NCBI GenBank assembly: GCA_026418275.1
Contig: JAOABQ010000006.1
Span: 1 to 55,721 of the forward strand
Source: Clostridia bacterium
GTDB lineage: Bacteria > Bacillota > Clostridia > Acetivibrionales > DSM-2933
Direction of reading: 5' to 3'
DNA: 55,721 bases
A program made the translations under genes and the position numbers. Positions 26,391-34,402 of the stretch are shown in pieces; positions within the stretch are counted from its first letter, which is position 1; every line of letters begins with the position of its first letter. The notes under the pieces were generated by a model. It ran no database searches. It was not told where the DNA came from and was given only the letters and a program-made list of their open reading frames with translations.

Positions 26391-27706
26391 TGACACAGTT
26401 GATAGAGCAATTAAGGCATGTTTGCTCTTTAGGGGCACTTCAATCGGTACTGGCAATCCATAGAGCGGTACCCATCCTCCATGCAGGTCCCGGGTGCGGT
26501 CAGAAGCTGTGGTCGGCGACCGGCGTGGATAACGGGTGCCAGGGTTCGGGGTATGTGGGCGGGCATACGGTTCCATGCACCAATGTGGGTGAAAAGGAAG
26601 TTATTTTTGGAGGAGATGAAAGGCTTAGGGAAACCATCCAAAATACCTTCAAGGTAATAGACGGTGACTTTTTTGTGGTTTTGACCGGTTGTACATCGGA
26701 TATTGTAGGTGACGATGTTGGGGATATTGTAAGAGAGTTTCAAAATGAGGGAAAACCTATTGTCTATGCCGAAACAGGAGGTTTTAAAGGGTCTAATTTT
26801 ATAGGTCATGAACTTGTCATCGATGCCATCATCGACCAATACCTTGAAAGGGCGGATGAAATCGAAACAGGGCTTGTCAACATTTGGTCCAGTGTCCCTT
26901 TCCAAGATCCTTTTTGGGTAGGAAACCTGAAAGAGATTGAAAAGCTGGTATCATCCCTTGGTCTTAAGCCAAACACCATTTTTGGCCCGGGTAAAGGGAT
27001 TGAAGCTTTAAATAAAGTACCCAAAGCAGAATTTAATCTTTTGATATCCCCCTGGGTAGGCCTCAATAACGTAAAGCATCTGGAAGAAAAATTCGGTACC
27101 CCCTTCCTCCATTACCCGGCATTACCTATTGGTCCCACCGAAACAAGCAATTTTTTAAAAACCCTGGGAGAGTACGCGGAAGTTGATAAGAAGCATATCC
27201 AAAACCTCATAAGAAAAAATGAGGAAGACTATTATTACTACATAGAGCGTACAGCAGACATCCTTCTTGAAACAAGACTTCTTCCAAGACGTTTTGTAAC
27301 CATTGCCGACAGCCTTTACACCCTAGGAATATCAAGGTTTCTTATTAATGACCTGGGGCTTCTGCCTGAAACTCAATTTATTACTGACGGTATTTCTCCC
27401 GAGTATCAGGATGCGGTGAGAAAAGAGTTTACAAACTTTGAGGCCGGTATCAAGGCAGAAGTTGTATTTACAAATGATGGAGGAACAGTACAGGAACAAG
27501 TAAGAAATATCCGGTTCAGAAGCAGGCCTTTAATCCTGGGAAGTGCATGGGAGAGGGTTTTATCCGATGAGATCAACGGGTATCCCTTATCCGTATCCAT
27601 GCCGGTCAGTGACAGGATGATTTTAAATAGGACCTATGTGGGGTATGATGGCGCTTTAAGACTGGTTGAAGACATATATTCCCTTGTATTGGCGGATTTC
27701 CAGTAA
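26390..27706 (+). CDS. Nitrogenase-like component 1, K subunit (NflK-3)
   Basis: 438 residues. The ATG at 26390 overlaps the D3 stop (ATGA), with AAGGAGGAGG upstream. Cys12 (HVCSLGAL), Cys36 (GPGCGQK) and Cys101 (TGCTSDIVGDD) are the P-cluster-type ligands. Compared with K1, K2 and K4 it lacks the IERPR start and the GGFKGN loop becomes GGFKGSN. It is the most diverged K, in line with D3. The unit continues after 110 nt with an ATPase and transporter genes. Confidence 0.9.
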   Translation: MTQLIEQLRHVCSLGALQSVLAIHRAVPILHAGPGCGQKLWSATGVDNGCQGSGYVGGHTVPCTNVGEKEVIFGGDERLRETIQNTFKVIDGDFFVVLTGCTSDIVGDDVGDIVREFQNEGKPIVYAETGGFKGSNFIGHELVIDAIIDQYLERADEIETGLVNIWSSVPFQDPFWVGNLKEIEKLVSSLGLKPNTIFGPGKGIEALNKVPKAEFNLLISPWVGLNNVKHLEEKFGTPFLHYPALPIGPTETSNFLKTLGEYAEVDKKHIQNLIRKNEEDYYYYIERTADILLETRLLPRRFVTIADSLYTLGISRFLINDLGLLPETQFITDGISPEYQDAVRKEFTNFEAGIKAEVVFTNDGGTVQEQVRNIRFRSRPLILGSAWERVLSDEINGYPLSVSMPVSDRMILNRTYVGYDGALRLVEDIYSLVLADFQ

Positions 27707-27817
27707 AAAAGTCTATGGTTTTATCAGTGTGCCCGATCATGAAGATTTAAACACCAAATCCTTGTTCAGTTTATTTCAAGGGGAGGAAATTAACCTTAAA
27801 AAGAGGAAGTGATATTC

Positions 27818-28675
27818 ATGTCCGAACGAAATAAAATTGTTATTAAAAATATCAGCAGGGTTTATCAAATCAATAAAAGCAACAGTAAACAAAAAAAGGA
27901 ATTTCTTGCGATAAAAAATATTGACCTTATTGTGAAAAAGGGAGAATTTCTCACCATTGTCGGTCCCAGCGGATGTGGCAAGTCGACACTTTTGGATATT
28001 ATTGCAGGTTTATCAAAGCCAAATTCAGGTCAAATCTACATTGACGACAAGCTCATTACAGGGCCATCCCTGGATCGGGGAATTGTAATGCAGGGATACG
28101 CACTTCTGCCTTGGAGAACAGTCAGGCAAAATGTCGAATTCGGATTGGAGATCAAAGGGTTACCCAAAGCAATGAGAAAGGAAATCAGCAGCAGATATAT
28201 CCATTTGGTAGGTCTTAATAACTTTGAAGACAGATTTCCTTTTGAGCTTTCAGGCGGTATGAAGCAGAGGGTTGCCATCGCAAGAGCCCTTGCTTATGAT
28301 CCCGAAGTGCTCCTCATGGATGAACCCTTTGCCGCGGTAGATGCTCAGACCAGGGAAGTACTCCAGGATGAACTTTTGCGGATATGGGAGGAAACCCATA
28401 AAACCATTCTATTTATTACCCATAGTATTGATGAAGCGGTAGCGCTTGCAGACCGGGTGGCTATCATGACTTCTAACCCCGGGACCATTAAGGAAATTGT
28501 AGATATAAAGCTTCCCAGACCCCGCCGGATCGGTGATATAAGGACATCACCGGACTTTAGCTGGATAAAGCACAGAGTGTGGGAATCTCTTCACGATGGC
28601 CATAGCGATTTGAAAATCAGTACCCACCAGAAAAAGGATGTTGCAATCGAAATATCCCCCACGGCGGTACTTTGA
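27818..28675 (+). CDS. SsuB/TauB-type ABC transporter ATPase (2)
   Basis: The start at 27818 follows AGAGGAAGTG; a GTG at 27809 overlaps that site. 285 residues with Walker A (GPSGCGKST), signature ELSGGMKQR, Walker B (VLLMDEPFAAVD) and H-loop (FITHSIDEA). The C-terminal about 30 residues extend beyond the usual end and are rich in His, Lys and Ile. It is the second and last sulfonate-type ATPase in the window. It precedes two permeases and a binding protein, and probably also energises the permease pair at 32.6-34.4 kb. Confidence 0.9.
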   Translation: MSERNKIVIKNISRVYQINKSNSKQKKEFLAIKNIDLIVKKGEFLTIVGPSGCGKSTLLDIIAGLSKPNSGQIYIDDKLITGPSLDRGIVMQGYALLPWRTVRQNVEFGLEIKGLPKAMRKEISSRYIHLVGLNNFEDRFPFELSGGMKQRVAIARALAYDPEVLLMDEPFAAVDAQTREVLQDELLRIWEETHKTILFITHSIDEAVALADRVAIMTSNPGTIKEIVDIKLPRPRRIGDIRTSPDFSWIKHRVWESLHDGHSDLKISTHQKKDVAIEISPTAVL

Positions 28676-28706
28676 AAAAATAAACAATCTAAAGGGAGGT
28701 ATCATT

Positions 28707-29156
28707 ATGTGTGTTTTGAATGATGTTCTTGAGTACATTGAAGAGACAAAATATGTTATCCTGGCTACAACAGGAAAGGAAGGGCCTTCTTTAAGGACTC
28801 TGGGTTCTTTTGCCAATGATGAGTTGGAGATTTATTTTTCAACCGATAACAAAACCGCAAAGGTAGGGGAAATCAACTTCAATCCCAATGTTTCCTTGCT
28901 GTTTCAACATGAAGGACAGCAATTGCAAAACTTTAGAAATGTTACCTTGGGTGGGCAGGCAAAAAGGATTTGCTGCGGCAATGACCGCTCTAAAGCCATC
29001 CAGATTTTAAGCAAAAGAAACCCCCGGTTCAAGGAAAGGGCTGAAAAGGGTGAATTGGACCAAACCGCCATCTTTAAATTTAAACCCAGATCCTTAAAAT
29101 ACCTGGACTTTACTAATGGAATCGGACCGGATGCGGTAAGGGAATTTCACTTGTAA
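28707..29156 (+). CDS. Pyridoxamine-5-phosphate-oxidase-like FMN split-barrel protein
   Basis: The start at 28707 has AAAGGGAGG upstream; upstream in-frame starts fall within the end of the ATPase gene. 149 residues with the split-barrel flavoprotein pattern: YVILATTGKEGPSLRTLGSF (about 16-35), LEIYFSTDNKTAKVGEI and NPNVSLLF. The family binds FMN or F420/haem and covers oxidases and reductases of small molecules. Being inside a nitrogenase-like/transport unit suggests that it processes a substrate or product or passes electrons. The exact activity is open. Confidence 0.8.
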   Translation: MCVLNDVLEYIEETKYVILATTGKEGPSLRTLGSFANDELEIYFSTDNKTAKVGEINFNPNVSLLFQHEGQQLQNFRNVTLGGQAKRICCGNDRSKAIQILSKRNPRFKERAEKGELDQTAIFKFKPRSLKYLDFTNGIGPDAVREFHL

Positions 29157-29193
29157 TTATAATATCCTCCTTAAAACTATAATATCTGGGACA

Positions 29194-29230
29194 GAGAAAG
29201 GGACAGTTTTAGGCAGGCTGTCTCTTTCTC
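29194..29230 (+). terminator. Hairpin between the flavoprotein and transporter genes
   Basis: GAGAAAGGGACAG pairs with CTGTCTCTTTCTC (one mismatch), but no T-run follows. It is either a weak terminator or an mRNA processing/stability hairpin. Confidence 0.4.
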
Positions 29231-29304
29231 ATGCATTAACTTAAGCTCTCTACAAATTTCATAAATGTGCTGTTTCAAATCAATTTTTCAAGGGAGGTAG
29301 AGAA

Positions 29305-30258
29305 ATGGATGGAAAAATAAGAAATACCATTGTGAAGTATTCCCTCGTCGCATTGCTTATATTGCTTTGGGAGGCAGCTCCACGCTTCGGCTGGATTGAT
29401 AATCAGTTTATTCCTTCCTTTACGGCCACGCTGTTAGAGGTGAAATTCCTTTGGCTTAACGGCGATTTATTCGCCCATATCATGGTCAGCCTCTGGCGTT
29501 CATTCAACGGCCTTTTGGCAGCAGTCGCCATTGCGATTCCTCTTGGAACCTTCCTCGGAAGGCGATCATCTGCATTCATGGATACTTTGAATCCTCTCTT
29601 TAGGATGCTTGCCCAGTTTAACCCTTTTTCACTGATGCCGGTATTTATTCTTTTCTTCGGTATTGGAGAGGTGGCAAAGCTGGCGATTGTAGCCTGGGTC
29701 TCAATTTGGCCTGTTTTATTCAATACGGTTACAGGTGTAAGGATGGTAGACGCTAATTTGATAAAATCCGCCAAGGCTTTGAATATCAGCGAAGTCCGGC
29801 TTTTGACCAAGGTTGTGCTTCCGGCTGCCGCTCCATCCATTTTTTCGGGAATCCGGGTGGGTGTGGAAATATCCTTTTTTATGCTGATTGCTGCAGAAAT
29901 GATAGGAGCCCATGCCGGACTTGGCTGGTTGATGCATAACTCGGCAATGAATTACCATATACCCAGAATTTACGCAGCGGGCCTTGGTATTGTGACACTG
30001 GGAGTGATTTTGAATCAATGCTTGCGTGATTTTCAAAAGAGATTTTTTTTCTGGAAGGATGCCTCCCCAATTTTTCATTCAGGAGGAGAGAAAAAGAAAG
30101 TCAAGAGGCTTGGAAAAGTCCGGATCGCTTTCATACTGGCGGCATTTACATTTTTTATTTTTGTAGGAACCCTAGAGGTAAACAGGATAAATCGGGAGGG
30201 AAGCTCTCCACAGCATCACAACAATCTTCAAATGGATCCAGGGGGCACAAGCTACTAA
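29305..30258 (+). CDS. SsuC-type ABC transporter permease (3), with C-terminal extension
   Basis: 317 residues. Residues 1-255 are a standard BPD_transp_1 permease with IKSAKALNISEVRLLTKVVLP as the ATPase-contact loop and AAEMIGAHAGLGWLM. After the usual end (about 255) there is an added Lys-rich stretch, another membrane segment (IAFILAAFTFFIFVGTLEV, about 272-290) and a polar tail with HH and MDPGG. I do not recognise that extension. It is followed after 31 nt by a second permease, so the two may form a heterodimer. Confidence 0.85.
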   Translation: MDGKIRNTIVKYSLVALLILLWEAAPRFGWIDNQFIPSFTATLLEVKFLWLNGDLFAHIMVSLWRSFNGLLAAVAIAIPLGTFLGRRSSAFMDTLNPLFRMLAQFNPFSLMPVFILFFGIGEVAKLAIVAWVSIWPVLFNTVTGVRMVDANLIKSAKALNISEVRLLTKVVLPAAAPSIFSGIRVGVEISFFMLIAAEMIGAHAGLGWLMHNSAMNYHIPRIYAAGLGIVTLGVILNQCLRDFQKRFFFWKDASPIFHSGGEKKKVKRLGKVRIAFILAAFTFFIFVGTLEVNRINREGSSPQHHNNLQMDPGGTSY

Positions 30259-30289
30259 ATCATTAACTTTTGATAGGAGTGAGAAAACG

Positions 30290-31069
30290 ATGGCGCTAAG
30301 GTTGAAGTCCTTTTATAAATACCTTATGATCGTACTGTTTTTTGGATTATGGGAATTGGCATGCCGAATGGGAATTTTAAACAATCTATTTATTCCTCCT
30401 TTTTCGGAAATTGTGGTGGCTACCTGGAACTTGGCTGTTTCGGATAACCTGATGGAACATATCTTGATAAGCCTTCAAAGAGCAGTGCTGGGCTTTATGG
30501 CTGCAATCATTATCGGTATACCTTTGGGCTTTTTACTTGGGGGCTGGTTTAAATATCTTCAATTAGCCTTAACCCCTATTGTGGAAATATTCTCACAAAC
30601 CAATCCTTTTATTTTATTTCATATCCTTATCCTATTTCTTGGTATCGGAGAACTTCCCAAGATAGCCATTATCGGGTGGGCATGCATTTGGCCCATTGTA
30701 TTTAACACGGTTCAAGGAATACAGCATGTCAATCCTGTCGTCTTAAAGGCAGGAAGAGGCTTCGGACTCGGACGGTTTAAGCTGTTTTACAAGATTGTAC
30801 TTCCTTCGGTTTCACCCTCCATATTCACAGGCTTGAGGCTGAGTGCGGGGTATTCGTTGTTTATGCTTATTGCCGCTGAGATGATGGGAGGCAGTTCGGG
30901 GCTTGGATGGTTGATCAAAAGCAGTGAGGAAAACTATGAAATACAGAAAATTTTTTCGGCAGCACTGGTTATCGCATTTTTGGGTATGATCATTGATCTT
31001 TTGATGTATGCTGTTGAGAGAAAATTCATGAATAGAGTTGAGGAGGATATTTTGAACAATGAATATTAA
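30290..31069 (+). CDS. SsuC-type ABC transporter permease (4)
   Basis: 259 residues, standard length, with a GGAG ribosome site. The LKAGRGFGLGRFKLFYKIVLP loop contacts the ATPase, and AAEMMGGSSGLGWLI is the conserved end of the family domain. It is second of a tandem permease pair with the 29305 gene and is followed at 14 nt by the binding protein. A heterodimeric channel is a reasonable inference because most relatives are homodimers with a single permease gene. Confidence 0.88.
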   Translation: MALRLKSFYKYLMIVLFFGLWELACRMGILNNLFIPPFSEIVVATWNLAVSDNLMEHILISLQRAVLGFMAAIIIGIPLGFLLGGWFKYLQLALTPIVEIFSQTNPFILFHILILFLGIGELPKIAIIGWACIWPIVFNTVQGIQHVNPVVLKAGRGFGLGRFKLFYKIVLPSVSPSIFTGLRLSAGYSLFMLIAAEMMGGSSGLGWLIKSSEENYEIQKIFSAALVIAFLGMIIDLLMYAVERKFMNRVEEDILNNEY

Positions 31070-31083
31070 GCGGGGGAGTGTAA

Positions 31084-32124
31084 ATGAGAAGTATAAAAAT
31101 GATACATGGTTACTTAGTCTTACTGATTTCATTACTTTTTTTATTTACAGGATGCGGCCAAGACAGGGTGGAAGCATTTTTAAAGGGAGAAGATGTAAAT
31201 CAAAATCCCTTCAAGGTAAAGCTGGCAGTTTTCGGTGAACTCTATGAAGCCCCACTTTACGCGGCTGTTGAAAAAGGCTTCTTTAAAAAAGAAGGAATCG
31301 ATGTACAATTGATCAAAGTAGATTTCAATACTTTTAAAAATAACTTTTCCAAAGGACTTTATGATGGAGCCACATGTGATTACAGGATATTCAAAGCGAT
31401 AGAAGAGGGTTTGGATATCAAGCTGGTTGCCGGACTTCATGGCAGTTGTATGCAAATATTGGCCGAAAAAAATTCCTTCATCCGGGATATAAGAAATTTA
31501 AAAAATAAGGTGATCGGAGTTGAAGCACTGGGAAATGCCCCTATGACCATGACCTCCCAACTGCTTGAAAGAAATGGTATTGATCCGAAAAGGAAAATAA
31601 CCTGGAAGGTTTATCCTCAAGATAGACTGGAGGCAGCATTATTAAGCAAAGCAGTCGATGCAATCAGCATTTTTGAAACTGGTGAAAAGGAACCCAAAAA
31701 TATCAAAGATAGCCTTAAGTTGGTCTACAGCAGCTCGGGCAGCTCTTCCAAAGGTCACTCCCACAGTTCGTTCCAGCATTTTTATTCAAGCTTTGCGGGG
31801 ATTAGCGGAAGGCTTGTCCTGGAAGAGCCCAAAAAATCGGCATATATGGCAAGAGCATGGATAAAGGCTGCCAAGTGGGTTTCAGAAAATCCAAAGGAAG
31901 CAGTAAAAATAATGGTTGAGAAAAAATATGTAGGAGGGAATCTTGAGTCCAATACCACACTCTTTCAGTACTACATGTGGTCTCCGGGGGTAAGATACGC
32001 AAAAAAGAATATGGAGAGCTATATAAAACAGCAAAAAATTCTGGAAATCCTGGGCTCCCATGTAGATGAAAAAGACTTTTTAGAGAGGGTATACGGCAGC
32101 ATACTTCCTGAATTGAGCGGATAA
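31084..32124 (+). CDS. NMT1/SsuA-type ABC substrate-binding lipoprotein (3)
   Basis: 346 residues with a lipobox (LFLFTGC). It shares the general frame of the proteins at 13566 and 47555 (YEAPLYAAVEKGFFKKEGI; AKWVSENPKEAVKIMVEKKYVGG). The TCEAP cysteine is replaced by LYEAP, a Cys appears instead in ATCDYR, and the CC pair is lost, while a Ser/His-rich loop (SSSGSSSKGHSHSS) is inserted. This suggests a changed ligand site. It ends the D3-K3 unit. Confidence 0.88.
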   Translation: MRSIKMIHGYLVLLISLLFLFTGCGQDRVEAFLKGEDVNQNPFKVKLAVFGELYEAPLYAAVEKGFFKKEGIDVQLIKVDFNTFKNNFSKGLYDGATCDYRIFKAIEEGLDIKLVAGLHGSCMQILAEKNSFIRDIRNLKNKVIGVEALGNAPMTMTSQLLERNGIDPKRKITWKVYPQDRLEAALLSKAVDAISIFETGEKEPKNIKDSLKLVYSSSGSSSKGHSHSSFQHFYSSFAGISGRLVLEEPKKSAYMARAWIKAAKWVSENPKEAVKIMVEKKYVGGNLESNTTLFQYYMWSPGVRYAKKNMESYIKQQKILEILGSHVDEKDFLERVYGSILPELSG

Positions 32125-32165
32125 TACAAAGAACAGGGAAATGGAAATTTGTTTTATAAAAACGG

Positions 32166-32194
32166 TTGACAACGAAAAGAAAAAACAGTATAAT
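32166..32194 (+). promoter_or_regulatory. Promoter of the 32.6-35.5 kb transporter unit
   Basis: TTGACA (32166-32171), 17-nt spacer, TATAAT (32189-32194): the best consensus match in the cluster. An ATACTAGGAATTAG stretch follows, ending at the first tandem leader. Confidence 0.8.
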
Positions 32195-32225
32195 ACAATT
32201 AAACAAATCGAAATACTAGGAATTA

Positions 32226-32288
32226 GTTGACTGGAGAAACCGGAGACCTTTTTTAAGCTGTCATTAGCTTGGAAGGTCTTGTTTTTTT
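32226..32288 (+). promoter_or_regulatory. Hairpin-terminator leader L5a (tandem, first)
   Basis: Hairpin 1: GA-CTGG-AGAAA-CCGG-AGA. Hairpin 2: GACCTT...AAGCT pairs with AGCTTGGAAGGTC and is followed by TTGTTTTTTT. It is the first of two adjacent copies. Confidence 0.75.
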
Positions 32289-32296
32289 CCATAGGT

Positions 32297-32358
32297 GCAA
32301 CCGACTGGAATAATCTAGAGGTTCAATGATTTAAATCATTGAACCTTGCTCTTTTTCT
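32297..32358 (+). promoter_or_regulatory. Hairpin-terminator leader L5b (tandem, second)
   Basis: Hairpin 1: GA-CTGG-AATAAT-CTAG-AGG. Hairpin 2: AGGTTCAATGATTT pairs with AAATCATTGAACCT, then GCTCTTTTT. It lies 9 nt after L5a, giving two successive attenuators. Confidence 0.75.
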
Positions 32359-32377
32359 ATCCTTTTTGTAAGTATAT

Positions 32378-32570
32378 TGAACGCGATAAAGATTTTGCAT
32401 CGCGCTTCAATTCCTTGATTTAATATCGTGAAAATACAATTTATTCATACAAAATCATTTTCACGATCTATATAGTTTAATTCTTACGTATTTGCGTTCA
32501 AACATTCATATCTAGTTTCTATGAAAAGTATCTTTGAAGATCATTCATACTATGTTGAATGCAAATACGT
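32378..32570. other. Three consecutive inverted repeats before the permease
   Basis: Between L5b and the permease start are three imperfect hairpins: TTGAACGCGAT/ATCGCGCTTCAA (32378-32410), ATCGTGAAAAT/ATTTTCACGAT (32425-32467) and ACGTATTTGCGTTCAA/TTGAATGCAAATACGT (32486-32570). None is followed by a T-run. They are not part of the leader family and I do not recognise them. Confidence 0.5.
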
Positions 32571-32603
32571 ATCCCTTGATATCAATTGTCATGGAGGTTT
32601 TTT

Positions 32604-33389
32604 ATGATCAAAGAAAAGCTTGTTCAGTTAAACGGTATACTTTTGAAGTACTATGGCTTTACAGCCTTCCTCCTATTGTGGCAGGTTGCCTCAACCGAAG
32701 GATGGGTAGACCGGCAGTTTATCACGCCGCCAACCGATATTTTAAAGGCGGCTTGGGAGCTCTTTATAACAGGTGATCTACTTGTACATGTTTCTATCAG
32801 CTTAACCAGAGTATTTGTGGGGCTTATACTTGCAGTACTCACAGCAATACCTCTGGGATTTTTGCTGGGAGGTTTTTTCCCGAAAGCAGCTAAATTTTTA
32901 AATCCGCTGCTCCAACTGCTTGGTCAAATCAATGCGTTTGCCCTTTTTCCCATATTTATCATGCTTTTCGGAATCAAGGAAACCGGTAAGTATTCCGTGA
33001 TATACTGGGCAAGCATATGGCCTATCCTTTTTACCACCCTTGCCGGAGTTGAAAATGTAGATCCTCTTTTGATTAAATGTGCCCGGGCTATGGGTGCAAA
33101 TAAAATCACCACTTTTTTAAAAGTAATTTTACCTTCCGGAGCACCCTCTATCTTTACAGGATTCAGAATGGGTTCGACGACAGCATTTTTGATGCTGATT
33201 GCTGCAGAAATGCTGGGTTCCAGCGCAGGACTCGGGTGGCTTGTATATAACTCCAACATGAATAACATTTTTCCGCGGCTCTATGTAGCCATTGTAACCA
33301 TCGCACTGCTTGCCATGGGCTTAAATTACTTGCTGCTCTGGGCAGAATCGTCGTTAATCCGATGGAAGGAACAGGTTCTGGCTGAATAA
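32604..33389 (+). CDS. SsuC-type ABC transporter permease (5)
   Basis: The start at 32604 follows TGGAGG. 261 residues, BPD_transp_1 fold, with IKCARAMGANKITTFLKVILP and AAEMLGSSAGLGWLV. It begins with a typical LLLWQVASTEGWVDRQFITPP end of helix 1. It is first of a tandem permease pair with the 33572 gene in a unit that lacks an ATPase, so the ATPase at 27818 is the likely partner. Confidence 0.88.
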   Translation: MIKEKLVQLNGILLKYYGFTAFLLLWQVASTEGWVDRQFITPPTDILKAAWELFITGDLLVHVSISLTRVFVGLILAVLTAIPLGFLLGGFFPKAAKFLNPLLQLLGQINAFALFPIFIMLFGIKETGKYSVIYWASIWPILFTTLAGVENVDPLLIKCARAMGANKITTFLKVILPSGAPSIFTGFRMGSTTAFLMLIAAEMLGSSAGLGWLVYNSNMNNIFPRLYVAIVTIALLAMGLNYLLLWAESSLIRWKEQVLAE

Positions 33390-33410
33390 GTAAAATTTTC
33401 TTGTTTATTT

Positions 33411-33489
33411 ATATCCCTCCTTACAACACCTTCCTGGAAAGGGATATTTACGGGGGATAGAGCTAAAGGAACTCCTTTGCCTCTATCCC
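33411..33489. other. Two hairpins between tandem permease genes
   Basis: ATATCCCT/AGGGATAT (33411-33447) and GGGATAGAG/CTCTATCCC with an inner AAAGGA/TCCTTT pair (33454-33489). There is no T-run. The two stems also share complementary GGGATA/TATCCC sequence and could swap partners, so they may be processing or stability structures. Confidence 0.45.
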
Positions 33490-33571
33490 TCCTCTAAAAC
33501 CTTGTTTCATAAAGACTAAGGAAGTACCATTAACCTATCACAACAAGTAAATGCATTGAAAGGAGCTTCAT

Positions 33572-34357
33572 ATGAAATTTTTTTTTAAAAAACCCCTCGA
33601 AAAGCTTATAAAAGGTTTAACCGGAAACCTTTCCATCATACTATTTCTATTGTTATGGGAACTTTTTTCCCGTTTGGGATTGATTAACTCCAACTTTATA
33701 GCAGCTCCATCCGCCATTCTAGCCAGTATCTATGAATTATACAAAACCGGCGAATTGTTTGTGCATATTCTAATAAGCCTTCAGAGGGCATCTCTTGGTT
33801 TCCTGTTTGCAGGGCTTATAGGCATTCCTCTTGGTTTCATATTGGGAGGATGGTTTCAAACAATAGAAAGTATCTTTTTTCCTGTTTTACGTTTTTTAGG
33901 ACAGTTCAACCCTTTTTCACTATTCCCCATTTTCATTGCGCTTTTTGGGATTGATGAACTGTCAAAGGTGGTTATGATATTTTGGGTAAGTATATGGCCT
34001 GTTGTTTTCAATACGATTACAGGCTTTAAAGAGGTTGATCCGTTGATCGTCAAAGCTGCCAGGACAATGGGACTTAAAAAATTCCAGCTATTTAAAAAAA
34101 TCTTTTTTCCTTCAGCGCTACCTTATATCTTTACCGGACTCAAAATGTCTGCTGGCAGCTCTTTTTTTATGTTGATCGCGGCGGAAATGATCGGAGCCAG
34201 CAAGGGACTTGGATGGCTTGTTCTAAATGCACAGACAAACTATATGATTCCAAGACTTTTTGCCGCTACAGTTTTAATTTGTATCCTTGGTTTAATATTG
34301 AATAAAACCTTGAAGCTTATTGAAAGGAGGGTGATTAACTGGAAGGCTGCCGCTTAG
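33572..34357 (+). CDS. SsuC-type ABC transporter permease (6)
   Basis: 261 residues with GAAAGGAG upstream. It contains the VKAARTMGLKKFQLFKKIFFP contact loop and AAEMIGASKGLGWLV. It shares NPFSLFPIFIALFGI wording with permease (3), so this tandem pair and the 29.3-31 kb pair probably arose by duplication of a two-permease set. It is followed after 45 nt by a binding protein. Confidence 0.88.
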   Translation: MKFFFKKPLEKLIKGLTGNLSIILFLLLWELFSRLGLINSNFIAAPSAILASIYELYKTGELFVHILISLQRASLGFLFAGLIGIPLGFILGGWFQTIESIFFPVLRFLGQFNPFSLFPIFIALFGIDELSKVVMIFWVSIWPVVFNTITGFKEVDPLIVKAARTMGLKKFQLFKKIFFPSALPYIFTGLKMSAGSSFFMLIAAEMIGASKGLGWLVLNAQTNYMIPRLFAATVLICILGLILNKTLKLIERRVINWKAAA

Positions 34358-34402
34358 ATGTGTCAAAGTTGTCAAAAAAAGATTTTGAAGGGAGAAATTA
34401 TA

